Assembly (NCBI GenBank): GCA_947503305.1
Contig: CANNDF010000003.1
Location: 496,001-560,000, forward strand
DNA length: 64,000 nucleotides
Direction: 5' to 3'
Source: an uncultured Dokdonia sp.
GTDB taxonomy: Bacteria; Bacteroidota; Bacteroidia; Flavobacteriales; Flavobacteriaceae
Shown piece after piece: positions 1-11,449 of this stretch. Positions within the stretch are counted from its first letter, which is position 1. Each line of letters opens with the position of its first letter. The position numbers and the translations under genes are program-made. The notes beneath the pieces were generated by a model, which did no database searches, was not told the origin of the DNA, and was given only the letters and a program-made list of their open reading frames with translations.

Positions 1-3000
1 ATAGGTCCAGAACCTGAGATCGCATTAACAGGATTAGGAAATCTAATCGTAGATGGAGATACGACTCCTACAACTACAGATGGGACAGACTTTGGAGTTT
101 CTGCTGTAGGTGGAAATACCGCAAATGATTTTATCATCAGTAACTCCGGCTCTGCAACCTTAACATTAACTGGCGCATCTCCATATGTAGTTATTAGCGG
201 ATCTACCTATTTTTCTGTAACAACGATTCCTAGTAATAGTATCGCTTCTGCAGGGGGATCTACTACGTTTCAAATCAACTATAACCCACTTGCCGCTGGA
301 ACTCATAACGCTACTGTAAGTATTGCAAATAATGATAATGATGAAAATCCTTATACTTTTGATATTACAGGAGTAGCAACCTCTACCCCCACTCCTGAAA
401 TTGATATCTCTGGAAATGGTGTAAGTATTGCTGATGGTGATACGACTCCAGATGTTGCTGATGACACTGATTTTTCTACCACTGTTGTTGGTTCATCTCG
501 AGTAAAAGGATATACAATTACAAACTCAGGAACTGCTACTCTTACATTAACTGGAGCCTCTCCATATGTAACCATAACAGGAGCCGATGCTGGACAATTT
601 ACAGTAGCATCTACACCAGCAAATAGTATTGCTGTATCTGGATCTACAATATTTCAAATTTCATATACCCCGTCTGCGGCTGGTACTCATAATGCTACTA
701 TTACTGTTGCAAATGATGATAGTGATGAAGGTACATACAACTTTGACATTACAGCCACTGCCATTGTTGATACATCGCCAAAATATACTATATACTATGA
801 GAATTTTGACGCGACCAATGGAAGTTGGACCGCTTCAAATCCAGGTGGAAATACAGTATGGACATATGGAACCAATACAACAGAACAGGGAACTGAAGGT
901 AATTATTGGTATACAAGTAATTATAATGACTATGCTTCAAATTCTAATACGTATGTAACAAGTCCTACTTTAGATATGAGTGGCTTTGATAATTTATTTT
1001 TCCAAGTAGACATACGATATAATACAGATGCCGATACAGACGATGGAATGAACGTAGAATACTCTGATGATGATGGTGCTACATGGACAGTATTAGGTGC
1101 ATATTCAGCAACTCCGGTAGGGCAATGGTACGATACAGATAATGTAGATGCACTAGCAGCAGGTGCTGATGGTTGGGCCGGACTCAACGGCGGAGGTGCT
1201 GGAGGTGGACGCTCTGATTTTAGAAGGGCATCTATAGACTTACCTGCTACACTACATAATAATACGCAAGTAAGACTTCGATTTCATTTTGCCTCTGATG
1301 GCTCTACAAATGATGATGGAGTAAACTTTGATAATGTATTTATCAAAGGAGATCCTCTTGTGCCGTTTAGTGATCCCACAGAAGGCCCTGCAGATATTAC
1401 AACGAACCTCAAAATATGGTTAAAAGCAAATGCTAATACAAGTACAACAACCGATGGTAACCCGTTAGATGGATGGTCTGATAATGCATTTGATAATGAT
1501 GCTGTAGGGCTCTCCACACAACGCCCTACATTTTATGATAATAGCACAGAAAATATTAATCATAATCCTGTTATCGATTTTAATACGGTTGATGATACAG
1601 AACTTAAAGCCAAAGGCGGGTATTATACCGAAGAATATTGGGTAGTCGTACAACCTGACGGTAATGTAAATAGTACATCACCCCTTCAAGGTATTGTAGC
1701 TGGTCGTAAAGCATCTCAAGAACTCGCAGAAGATGGAACTGGGTTATGGATTAATCCAGGATCATTACGTTTTCAATTTGATGATAATATTGTAAGCCAC
1801 ATGATAGGAACAACTCCTGGAAGTTTAACCGGTATTTCGGATGGTAGTTATGGACGTGCTTATGCAAGTTCTACTGATAGTTACGATAACGAGGTTATTA
1901 TTTTTAATATAAAAACTAATAATGCTGGTAATCAAACTGAGATTTATAAAAATGGAATTCAAATAGATAATTTATCTGGTGAAACCTCAGCTTTTCCTTT
2001 TGATCAATTACCCTATGCAGAAGCAGACAACTCCTCTTTTGCACTTGGAGTAGGTCGTATTACCATATTTGGTCTTCCTTTTGATTCACATTTAGATGGA
2101 AAAATTACAGAGTTTATCAGTTATTCATCACCTAACTCTACACTTGATCAATTAAAAATCCAATCATACCTCGCTATAAAAAATGGGGTAACCTTACATG
2201 ATATTAATAGTACTACCGTAACTCGTGAAGGAGACGAAAATTATATAGATTCTAGCGGAAATGTTATATGGGATGTTGCTGTACACAATGGATTTAATTA
2301 TGATATTGCGGGTATAGGTACAGATGTAGATTCTAATCTTAATCAAAAACAATCTACGAGTGTTAATCCAGGTGCAGTTGTTACTATGGGATTAACAGAT
2401 ATTTATGCCACAAACAATGAAAACATAAGTACAAATCCAGATGTTATAGGCGATAAAAATTTCTTGATGTGGGGTAATGATAATAGTTCTTTTAACGCTG
2501 CTACTCCTATTACTGTAGATATGAGCGCTGGAATTTCAGGATTGACATCAATAGTAGATTTTACATCCATACAACGTACATGGAAAGTGGTAGAAACGGG
2601 TACTGTAGGTCGCGTAAAAGTATCTGTTCCTGAAGTATCATTATCTGCTACATTATCACCACCGGGAGACTATTTAATGTTTATCTCAGATACTCCTACA
2701 TTTAGTCCTACTTCAGAATACCGTATCATGAGTCTTAATGGTGCAGATCTTGAAGCTGAATATGATTTTATTGGCACAAAATATATCACTTTTGGATATG
2801 CACCAGAATATATATACCAACGCTCAATTACCTTTGATGGAACACAAGATTTTATGGATGCAGATGATGAACTAGACCTTACTGGTCCTTTTACAGTATC
2901 TGCATGGGTAATGCATAGCGGTAATGATTATACAATATTTTCAAAAAGAGATGCCTCCTTTACCGAAGGGTATGAAGTACGTATTTTAAATAATAGAAGA

Positions 3001-5727
3001 GTACAGATGACATGGGAAAATGGAAGTACTCAATCCATACAATCGTCTACTCCAATACCAAATGATGAATGGCATCAAATAGCTGTTTCATATGACGGTA
3101 CTACAGCTAGTCTATATATAGACGGGTTCTTAGATAACACAGAATCATTAACGGCTCCAGTTGCAACAGATCGTCATTTTTTAATTGCAGCAGCAGACGA
3201 ACGCGCTCCAACAGATTTTTATGAAGGGACGATAGATGAACTACGTGTATGGGATATTGCTTTATCTCAAGATCAGATACGATATATCATGAATCAAGAG
3301 ATTGAAGAAAATACAGATCTTACTGTTACAGGTAGGATTGTACCTCCTACAATTTCTAAAAATGAATTTGCTACAACAGACTGGACAGAAGTCGCGGCAT
3401 ATTTTCCGATGAATATCTATACGTTTACAAACGTAAAAGATGAATCTGATAACAACCTCGTTGCTGCTATTAGAAATCTAGATACCGTAGACTTTCAAAC
3501 AGCTCCACTACCCTATGTTTCTACAACTACAGGGGATTGGACAGATGCTACTACATGGACCAATGGTTCTTTAATAGAAGTACCTAACGCTGCATCTATT
3601 GTAGATAATACACAAACTATAGACTGGAATATTGTTCAAACAAGTCATGATATAGATACTCAGGCAAATGCTACAGTACTATCACTAGACATTCAGGCTA
3701 ATGAATTAACCATCGGTAATGATAGCAAAATGGAAGTATCTCATTACTTAAAACTAGATGGTCGTATGGATTTAGTGGGAGAATCTCAATTAGTTCAGAC
3801 AGAAAATAGTGATCTAGATGTTACTAGTAGTGGAACCTTAGAAAGAGATCAACAAGGAACTTCGGATACTTATTCTTATAATATATGGTGTTCTCCAGTA
3901 AGTACTATAAATAGTACGGCAATAAACCTAGATCATACGGTTTCAACATTAATGAATGATGGTACAGATCCAGATAATCCATCTATCATGAATTTTAGTG
4001 GTGGATTAAATGGAGCTCCATCTACTCCTATAACAATAAGCGCATATTGGATCTTTAAATTTGCAAATAACACTTCTGGTGATTATTCAGAATGGCAATA
4101 TGTAGGACCTTCAGGAAACATGGAAGTAGGCGAAGGGTATACGATGAAAGGTCCGGGAACTGGTGCTGTATCAGATCCTCAGAACTATGTATTTATAGGA
4201 AAACCTAATAATAGTACAGATGCCATTTCAATTCAGAAAACTATTTTTGGAGGTAATGATTATATGGTTGGAAATCCATTCCCATCTGCTATGGATGCAG
4301 ATGACTTTATAAATGATAATCCACATCTAACTGGTACTTTATCATTTTGGGAACACTGGGGAGGAGGATCTCATGTACTCGCCGAATATCAAGCGGGATA
4401 CGCACTCTATACTTTAATGGGAGGAACACCAGCTGTAAGTCACCCTGCTGTAGATCAAACAGGAAGTGGTACTAAAACACCAGGTCGCTATATTCCTGTA
4501 GGGCAAGGATTTTTTGTAACAGCAAATACGACAGGAACTATAGACATAAGTAACTCACAGCGAAACTTTGTAAAAGAAACAAGTTCAAGTTCTATTTTCA
4601 CCTTTGGAGAAGGAATTGATCAACCAAGTAGTTCGGCAAATCTGGATGGAGAAGACGAAGTACAACCCGATGATACCATACATGATGCTCCGGATTTACG
4701 TCCAAAAATCAGAATAGGGTTTGACTCTCCAAGTCAATTCCATAGACAGTTGTTAATCGCAGCCGATGAAAATACAACCTTTGGCATCGACAGAAAATAT
4801 GACGGTATAATTGACTATTGGCCTAATGAAGATATGGCTTGGGATCTAGAAGATCAGAGAGTCGTAATCCAAGGGATACCTAACTTTACCGATGTTGAAG
4901 AATTTCCACTTATTGTTGATATCGCTATATCAGGGCCTATTACTATAGGTATCGATGCACTCGAAAATTTTGATACCGATGTTACTCGAATTTTCTTGAG
5001 TGATCGTGTACAAAATACAGTCACAGAACTTACAGAAAGTGATTATCAAACGACTCTGGAAGCGGGAGAACACAGAAATAGATACTATATCGTCTTCAGA
5101 ACCGATACCGAGGATGAAGAAACTTCTGAGGAAGAAGAGGAAGAGGAAGAAGAAACTTCGGAAGAATGGGAAGAAGAAGATAATGGTGAAACTTCGGATG
5201 AGTGGGAAGAAGAGCAAGAAGAAGAAACTTCTGAAAATGAGGAAGAAAACCAAGAGGAAAACGATAGTGAGCAAGAAGAAGAAGGACAGCAAGAAAATGA
5301 AGAGGAAAATCAGGAAGGAAATGAAGAGGAAAATCAGGAAGAAAACGAGAATGATTCTGAAGATACTACAAATGAAGAGGAAGAAGGACAAGAAAATGAA
5401 GACAATGATTCATCATCAGATACTACTAATGATACAAATGTAATAGAAGACAGTTTAAGTTTTATTGAGGAAGATCAAATGGATATGAGTGAACTACACA
5501 CGATGTATAGTGAACAACAAAATATGATCATTATCACTAAAAATCAACTTAACGATGTAAGTCAAGCAACCTTATTCTCCATCGTAGGACAAGTAATACA
5601 GCAATGGAAACCAGAACAGGGTACAACATCATTACAATTGCCAGTATCCAATGTTAGCAGTGGTGCATATATTATCACCTTAGAAACTGACATGGGGATT
5701 GTAACTCAAAAATTAATTATTCACTAA
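1..5727 (+). CDS. Giant T9SS-secreted surface protein, 5'-truncated by window start
   Basis: The frame is open from base 1, so this is the C-terminal 1908 residues of a larger protein; the first internal Met is at 976, but the upstream codons are clearly coding. Visible modules in order: two immunoglobulin-like 'choice-of-anchor D' repeats (about residues 5-130 and 137-257, each with LTLTGASPY and AAGTHNAT); a jelly-roll-like region; a DUF8202-like segment (GVTLHDIN, about 730-800); a LamG/concanavalin-like domain (about 940-1100, with DEWHQIAVSYDG and IDELRVWD); a long beta-rich part; a Glu/Asn/Asp-rich low-complexity stretch (about 1703-1813); and a C-terminal type A T9SS sorting domain (about 1840-1908, SIVGQVIQQW...GAYIITLETDMG). 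It is predicted to be exported by T9SS and anchored or released at the cell surface, probably as an adhesin or matrix protein. The ligand is unknown. Confidence 0.88.
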   Translation: MGPEPEIALTGLGNLIVDGDTTPTTTDGTDFGVSAVGGNTANDFIISNSGSATLTLTGASPYVVISGSTYFSVTTIPSNSIASAGGSTTFQINYNPLAAGTHNATVSIANNDNDENPYTFDITGVATSTPTPEIDISGNGVSIADGDTTPDVADDTDFSTTVVGSSRVKGYTITNSGTATLTLTGASPYVTITGADAGQFTVASTPANSIAVSGSTIFQISYTPSAAGTHNATITVANDDSDEGTYNFDITATAIVDTSPKYTIYYENFDATNGSWTASNPGGNTVWTYGTNTTEQGTEGNYWYTSNYNDYASNSNTYVTSPTLDMSGFDNLFFQVDIRYNTDADTDDGMNVEYSDDDGATWTVLGAYSATPVGQWYDTDNVDALAAGADGWAGLNGGGAGGGRSDFRRASIDLPATLHNNTQVRLRFHFASDGSTNDDGVNFDNVFIKGDPLVPFSDPTEGPADITTNLKIWLKANANTSTTTDGNPLDGWSDNAFDNDAVGLSTQRPTFYDNSTENINHNPVIDFNTVDDTELKAKGGYYTEEYWVVVQPDGNVNSTSPLQGIVAGRKASQELAEDGTGLWINPGSLRFQFDDNIVSHMIGTTPGSLTGISDGSYGRAYASSTDSYDNEVIIFNIKTNNAGNQTEIYKNGIQIDNLSGETSAFPFDQLPYAEADNSSFALGVGRITIFGLPFDSHLDGKITEFISYSSPNSTLDQLKIQSYLAIKNGVTLHDINSTTVTREGDENYIDSSGNVIWDVAVHNGFNYDIAGIGTDVDSNLNQKQSTSVNPGAVVTMGLTDIYATNNENISTNPDVIGDKNFLMWGNDNSSFNAATPITVDMSAGISGLTSIVDFTSIQRTWKVVETGTVGRVKVSVPEVSLSATLSPPGDYLMFISDTPTFSPTSEYRIMSLNGADLEAEYDFIGTKYITFGYAPEYIYQRSITFDGTQDFMDADDELDLTGPFTVSAWVMHSGNDYTIFSKRDASFTEGYEVRILNNRRVQMTWENGSTQSIQSSTPIPNDEWHQIAVSYDGTTASLYIDGFLDNTESLTAPVATDRHFLIAAADERAPTDFYEGTIDELRVWDIALSQDQIRYIMNQEIEENTDLTVTGRIVPPTISKNEFATTDWTEVAAYFPMNIYTFTNVKDESDNNLVAAIRNLDTVDFQTAPLPYVSTTTGDWTDATTWTNGSLIEVPNAASIVDNTQTIDWNIVQTSHDIDTQANATVLSLDIQANELTIGNDSKMEVSHYLKLDGRMDLVGESQLVQTENSDLDVTSSGTLERDQQGTSDTYSYNIWCSPVSTINSTAINLDHTVSTLMNDGTDPDNPSIMNFSGGLNGAPSTPITISAYWIFKFANNTSGDYSEWQYVGPSGNMEVGEGYTMKGPGTGAVSDPQNYVFIGKPNNSTDAISIQKTIFGGNDYMVGNPFPSAMDADDFINDNPHLTGTLSFWEHWGGGSHVLAEYQAGYALYTLMGGTPAVSHPAVDQTGSGTKTPGRYIPVGQGFFVTANTTGTIDISNSQRNFVKETSSSSIFTFGEGIDQPSSSANLDGEDEVQPDDTIHDAPDLRPKIRIGFDSPSQFHRQLLIAADENTTFGIDRKYDGIIDYWPNEDMAWDLEDQRVVIQGIPNFTDVEEFPLIVDIAISGPITIGIDALENFDTDVTRIFLSDRVQNTVTELTESDYQTTLEAGEHRNRYYIVFRTDTEDEETSEEEEEEEEETSEEWEEEDNGETSDEWEEEQEEETSENEEENQEENDSEQEEEGQQENEEENQEGNEEENQEENENDSEDTTNEEEEGQENEDNDSSSDTTNDTNVIEDSLSFIEEDQMDMSELHTMYSEQQNMIIITKNQLNDVSQATLFSIVGQVIQQWKPEQGTTSLQLPVSNVSSGAYIITLETDMGIVTQKLIIH

Positions 5728-5745
5728 CTCATGCATACATTTTGA

Positions 5746-5781
5746 AAAAACGACCTCCAATATGATTGGGGGTCTTTTTTT
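5746..5781 (+). terminator. Rho-independent terminator of the T9SS protein gene
   Basis: Nine-pair stem 5752-5760 (GACCTCCAA) with 5766-5774 (TTGGGGGTC, one G-T wobble), five-base loop, then seven T. It begins 19 bases after the stop codon. Confidence 0.85.
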
Positions 5782-5795
5782 GCTTTCGCGAAAGC
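5782..5795. repeat. Dispersed palindrome GCTTTCGCGAAAGC, exact copy
   Basis: Perfect 14-bp palindrome, intergenic, directly after the T tract of the preceding terminator. One of ten exact copies in this window. Confidence 0.9.
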
Positions 5796-5971
5796 ATAAC
5801 TAGGAGAAATTAAATATAGACTCAAAGTAATATCTATTTTCCTGAGTGAATGTACATATTCCCTAACCTATTAATTTTTATCAGACTAGAAGTCCCATTA
5901 AATTATAAATGTAATTCTCTATAATACAATATCGTATCTATAGAAAGATATCTTATTATGTAGCTAAAAAT

Positions 5972-6004
5972 AAAATGGCGACCCTATAATAGAGTCGCCA
6001 TTTT
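5972..6004 (-). terminator. Terminator downstream of yidC
   Basis: Stem TGGCGAC (5976-5982) with GTCGCCA (5994-6000), extended by A/T pairs on both sides. Read on the minus strand it follows the yidC stop by about 20 bases and ends in a T-rich run. The A/T flanks could let it work in both directions. Confidence 0.8.
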
Positions 6005-6023
6005 TTATTTTATAATGATAATC

Positions 6024-7910
6024 TTATTTCCCCTTTGCGTTTTTTTGCTTTTCTGCCTGCTCCATGATCTCAGCCATTTTCTTTTGGAAACGCCCTTGTT
6101 TCTTGGGTTGTGCTTTTTTAACTTCTATTTTGGCTTTAATCTTATCTTCATCAATGATATAATTCTTTATAACTAAAATAAGACCAATGGTAATTAAATT
6201 GGATATAAAATAATACAAACTCAATCCACTCGCATAGTTATTAAAGAAGAATAGCATTAATAATGGAGAAAAATACATCATGTACTTCATCATCTTACCC
6301 ATATCTGGCATCCCCTCTTGTGTAGGTTGCTGCATGGCTTGATTCCCCGTAGTCAGTCGCATAGAAAAGAAGATTGTAACTGCTGCTAGAATAGGAAACA
6401 AACTAACATGATCCCCATAAAATGGAAGTGAAAACGGTAGCTTTGCGATTTCATCATAACTAGAAAGGTCATCTGCCCATAAAAAACTTTCGCCTCTTAG
6501 ATCAAATGCAGATGGAAAAAATGTAAATAAAGCGTAGAATACTGGAATCTGTAACAATGCTGGCAAACAACCAGCCGCCGGACTTGCTCCTGCCTTACTA
6601 TACAAAGCCATTGTCTCTTGCTGCTTCTTCATGGCATTGTCTTTATACTTTGCATTTATTGCAGTAATTTCAGGTTTTAAAACTTTCATTTTAGCCTGAG
6701 AGACATACTGCTTGTACTGTACTGGTGAGAGTAATAGTTTAATGAGTATAGTCATTACAATAATTGCAATTCCTGCTGGTAAAAATCCAGATAAAAACCC
6801 AAAAAACGGTATTACAAAATACTTGTTTAAAAATCCAAAGATTCCCCATCCTAATGGCATTGCTTCATCAAGGTTACGATCATAAGACTTAAATACTTTA
6901 TAATCTGTAGGACCATAATACATATTCATAGCATAATCTAATTCTCCATTTTTAGGTGTTAATAAAAGATCTGCTTTATATTCTTTTGTAAAAATAGTTT
7001 CCTCATCAGCATCGGTTGCTTTTTTAAGAAGATCACTTGAAGAGAGTTTTGCTTCTTCAAAAGGGGTATCTGTCAACAACATAGAGCTAAAGAAATGCTG
7101 GCGATAATTCATCCAACTTAGATCTTTTTCGATTTCGTCATCCTCCCCTACTTGGGCTAATTTATCCGTTTTATCACCTTCATATTCATAGGTAAGACGT
7201 GTATATCTATTTTCATATTCTATACTCTTTGCGTGACGCATCCCTTTAAAATCCCATTGCAATCGCATAGGCTGACTAGAATTAAATACACGAGATAGGC
7301 CTTGAGATCGCATTCCAAAATCTAGCATATATTCTCCTGGCTTTAACTCATAGCGATATTCTAAAAACTCTGTAGGAGATACTTTTAATCGCATTGTAAG
7401 TACTTCATTATCGCCATTTTTAGAAAGAGAAGGTTCAAAGTATAATTCTTTGGTATTAAGGTTACGATTATCAGTAGTACTAAAAGATATATTAAACTGA
7501 CTATTACCATCCTTAATAAGATATACTGGTATAGAATCAAAGGTTTTATGTTGTAGTAATTTTGCTTCAACGATATGCCCCCCTTTATTACTAACCTGTA
7601 ATTCTAAAACATCATTTTTTATGGTAGTCACTGTTTCTCGTGCGCTAGACAGCGTACCAGAGTAGGCAAATGCTCCCAACCTGTTTTGTAATTGTGACCT
7701 TCCTATAGAATCTGTTGCTGAAACTGCATTATCAAAAGTAGGAGTTGCAGCAACTGGAGTTTCCTGTGTTTCCTGAACTTGTTCTTGCTTTGCTTGCTCT
7801 TGTGCTTGAATTTCTTCTGGCGTAGGCTTATTAAAATAAATAATATAAATAAGAATTCCGCCCATTAAGAGCATTCCTATAAGTGAGTTGGTGTCAAACT
7901 TTTTTTCCAT
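6024..7910 (-). CDS. yidC: Membrane protein insertase YidC
   Basis: 628 residues, normal for Bacteroidota YidC. YidC inserts and folds inner-membrane proteins, alone or with SecYEG. An N-terminal membrane anchor (about residues 10-27) is followed by a Gln/Glu-rich linker and a large periplasmic beta domain. The conserved Oxa1-type insertase core follows, with hydrophobic segments including LPAGIAIIVMTILIKLLLSP, then AAGCLPALLQIPVFYALF and LSLYYFISNLITIGLILVI. A basic C-terminal tail suits ribosome binding. It lies 77 bases downstream of pyrG on the same strand, with no terminator seen between, so the two are probably cotranscribed. Confidence 0.97.
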   Translation of the reverse strand: MEKKFDTNSLIGMLLMGGILIYIIYFNKPTPEEIQAQEQAKQEQVQETQETPVAATPTFDNAVSATDSIGRSQLQNRLGAFAYSGTLSSARETVTTIKNDVLELQVSNKGGHIVEAKLLQHKTFDSIPVYLIKDGNSQFNISFSTTDNRNLNTKELYFEPSLSKNGDNEVLTMRLKVSPTEFLEYRYELKPGEYMLDFGMRSQGLSRVFNSSQPMRLQWDFKGMRHAKSIEYENRYTRLTYEYEGDKTDKLAQVGEDDEIEKDLSWMNYRQHFFSSMLLTDTPFEEAKLSSSDLLKKATDADEETIFTKEYKADLLLTPKNGELDYAMNMYYGPTDYKVFKSYDRNLDEAMPLGWGIFGFLNKYFVIPFFGFLSGFLPAGIAIIVMTILIKLLLSPVQYKQYVSQAKMKVLKPEITAINAKYKDNAMKKQQETMALYSKAGASPAAGCLPALLQIPVFYALFTFFPSAFDLRGESFLWADDLSSYDEIAKLPFSLPFYGDHVSLFPILAAVTIFFSMRLTTGNQAMQQPTQEGMPDMGKMMKYMMYFSPLLMLFFFNNYASGLSLYYFISNLITIGLILVIKNYIIDEDKIKAKIEVKKAQPKKQGRFQKKMAEIMEQAEKQKNAKGK

Positions 7911-7987
7911 TAATTGGTATATGTAGATCGCGTACGCGAAAGTAGTATTTCTTATGGAGATAGCAATTCTATCGCCAAAAGCTCTTT

Positions 7988-9721
<1,734 letters not shown>

Positions 9722-9835
9722 TTACTGATCTAATATAAGAAGTCTATAATATTTATATACAACGTTAAAGCCTTGCTAAAAATGAGGACATCCTAAAGCA
9801 GGATAGTAACTTTAACACATTAGAAAAATAGTCCT

Positions 9836-10921
9836 ATGAATAATAAATTAATACTTTTTACTTCTATTATAGCTATATCGGGAAGTATCCTTGCCCAAGA
9901 CCTCACTTTTGAAGAATACAACCCTACGTCTACTCTCGTGGTTCCTGGTACAGTTATTAAAAAAGCAAAATTTCCTTTTATAGATGTACACGGGCATCAA
10001 TATAGAATGCCTAATCAGGACCTTGCCCCAGTGATTGCCGCTATGGATACGCTCAATATGGGAATTATGGTCAACCTAAGCGGACGTTCTGGAGAGAGTT
10101 TACAAAAATCAGTTAAAAATATTGCAGACCATTACCCTAATCGATTTGTCGTTTTTGCAAATATTAACTTTAATGATGTAGGTAGTGAAGGATGGACGCA
10201 AAACGCTGTGAACCAGCTAGAAGAAGATTGTAAAAACGGAGCCAAAGGTTTAAAAGTCTACAAAAGTCTCGGATTATCTAATAAAGATATCAATGGTAAT
10301 CGCATAGCTGTAGATGATCCAAGACTCGATGCTATATGGTCTAAATGTGGTGAATTAGGAATTCCTGTATTAATACACACAGCCGACCCTAAGTCCTTTT
10401 GGGATCCATTTGATGGGGACAATGAACGATGGTTAGAATTAAAAACCCGCCCCAGAAGAAAGCGAAGTGATACAAATCCAGCACCATGGCAACAACTTAT
10501 AGATGAACAACATCGCATGTTTAAAAAGCATCCAAATACAACATTCATTAATGCACATATGGGATGGTATGCAAATAATCTCCCTAAATTAAGTAAACTC
10601 TTAGATGAAATACCAAATATGAATGTAGGTATAGGCGCAATTATAGCCGAGTTAGGACGTCAACCACGACAAGCAAAAGCTTTTTTTATAAAATATCAAG
10701 ACCGTATTTTATTTGGTAAAGATAGTTGGAAACCAGAAGAGTTTCCCACCTATTTTAGAGTCTTAGAGAGTGCCGATGAATATTTCCCTTATCATAAAAA
10801 ATACCATGCCTATTGGGCCATGTATGGATTAGATCTTCCTGATGATGTACTTAAAAAAGTATATTATAAAAATGCATTACGCATTGTTCCAGGATTAGAT
10901 AAAACCTTATTCCCTAACTGA
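9836..10921 (+). CDS. Secreted amidohydrolase-family protein
   Basis: 361 residues with a signal peptide (MNNKLILFTSIIAISGSILA, cleavage likely before Q21). The rest resembles the amidohydrolase 2 (PF04909-type) TIM barrel. A metal-binding HxH sits near the N-terminus (FIDVHGHQ), a later His in IPVLIHTADP, another in FINAHMGW, and a C-terminal Asp in ILFGKDSW. These match the metal-ligand and catalytic positions of metal-dependent hydrolases or decarboxylases. The substrate cannot be told from sequence. It stands alone, divergent from pyrG and convergent with the lipoprotein gene at 10928, with only six bases between them. Confidence 0.85.
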   Translation: MNNKLILFTSIIAISGSILAQDLTFEEYNPTSTLVVPGTVIKKAKFPFIDVHGHQYRMPNQDLAPVIAAMDTLNMGIMVNLSGRSGESLQKSVKNIADHYPNRFVVFANINFNDVGSEGWTQNAVNQLEEDCKNGAKGLKVYKSLGLSNKDINGNRIAVDDPRLDAIWSKCGELGIPVLIHTADPKSFWDPFDGDNERWLELKTRPRRKRSDTNPAPWQQLIDEQHRMFKKHPNTTFINAHMGWYANNLPKLSKLLDEIPNMNVGIGAIIAELGRQPRQAKAFFIKYQDRILFGKDSWKPEEFPTYFRVLESADEYFPYHKKYHAYWAMYGLDLPDDVLKKVYYKNALRIVPGLDKTLFPN

Positions 10922-10927
10922 TTTTTT

Positions 10928-11449
10928 TTACCAGTGAAAATCACGATCTTTAATTTCAATATCTTCCCTTACCAAATAATCTGTGATTGTACGTCTCTCA
11001 CTGAATTGTACATGCGTAAATGAAATAGTTAATGAGTCATTAGAGAGATACAAAATTTTAAAAAGTTTATGATCTTCTTCCTGTCCTAGAAGCTCTGGAA
11101 GTTGATCACCCTTAAACTTAAAATATGAAAACCCATTTTCTGCAGTTATAATTTCCCATGTAGCTTCTAAAGATGGTCCACAGTTTTGATTCTCCGCATT
11201 ATTATCTGATACAATTCCATTTTTATAAAAGCGCTGCCTATATTTTAAAAAGCAATCACCCATATTCATTCGGGTCTTACCATTATAACGTCTAGCTATC
11301 TTCCATGTCTTTATAGAATCTGAAGTAAGTAATAGTTTTGTGTTTTCTGGAAGTATATAAGGCACTATAGCTTCTTTCTTACAAGAAACCAAAGTAACTA
11401 GACTATAGAATATAAAGCCGATAATCAACCTACTTAAATAAATCTTCAT
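10928..11449 (-). CDS. Predicted lipoprotein of unknown function
   Basis: 173 residues with a lipoprotein signal ending in LVTLVSCKK, so Cys23 or Cys24 region lipidation is expected. The mature part contains SIKTWKIARRYNG and ATWEIITAENGFSYFKF, reminiscent of the lipocalin-like beta lipoproteins common in flavobacteria, but I do not recognise a family with confidence. Its start overlaps the stop of the upstream serine hydrolase gene by four bases (ATGA), showing translational coupling in one operon. Confidence 0.7.
   Translation of the reverse strand: MKIYLSRLIIGFIFYSLVTLVSCKKEAIVPYILPENTKLLLTSDSIKTWKIARRYNGKTRMNMGDCFLKYRQRFYKNGIVSDNNAENQNCGPSLEATWEIITAENGFSYFKFKGDQLPELLGQEEDHKLFKILYLSNDSLTISFTHVQFSERRTITDYLVREDIEIKDRDFHW

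Noticed and set aside
5107-5440. Tandem repeat first considered as a CRISPR-like or satellite array
   Set aside because: Repeats are short, irregular and in-frame GAA/GAG-type codons; no spacer/direct-repeat structure.
4930-5443. Overlapping frames on both strands of the acidic region (Phe/Leu-rich minus-strand ORF and Lys-rich plus-strand ORF)
   Set aside because: These are shadow frames of the Glu-rich coding repeat; the true frame is continuous with the T9SS protein.
7931-7945. CGTACGCGAAAGT between yidC and pyrG as a further palindrome copy
   Set aside because: Too many changes on the left arm; may be a decayed copy but cannot be supported.
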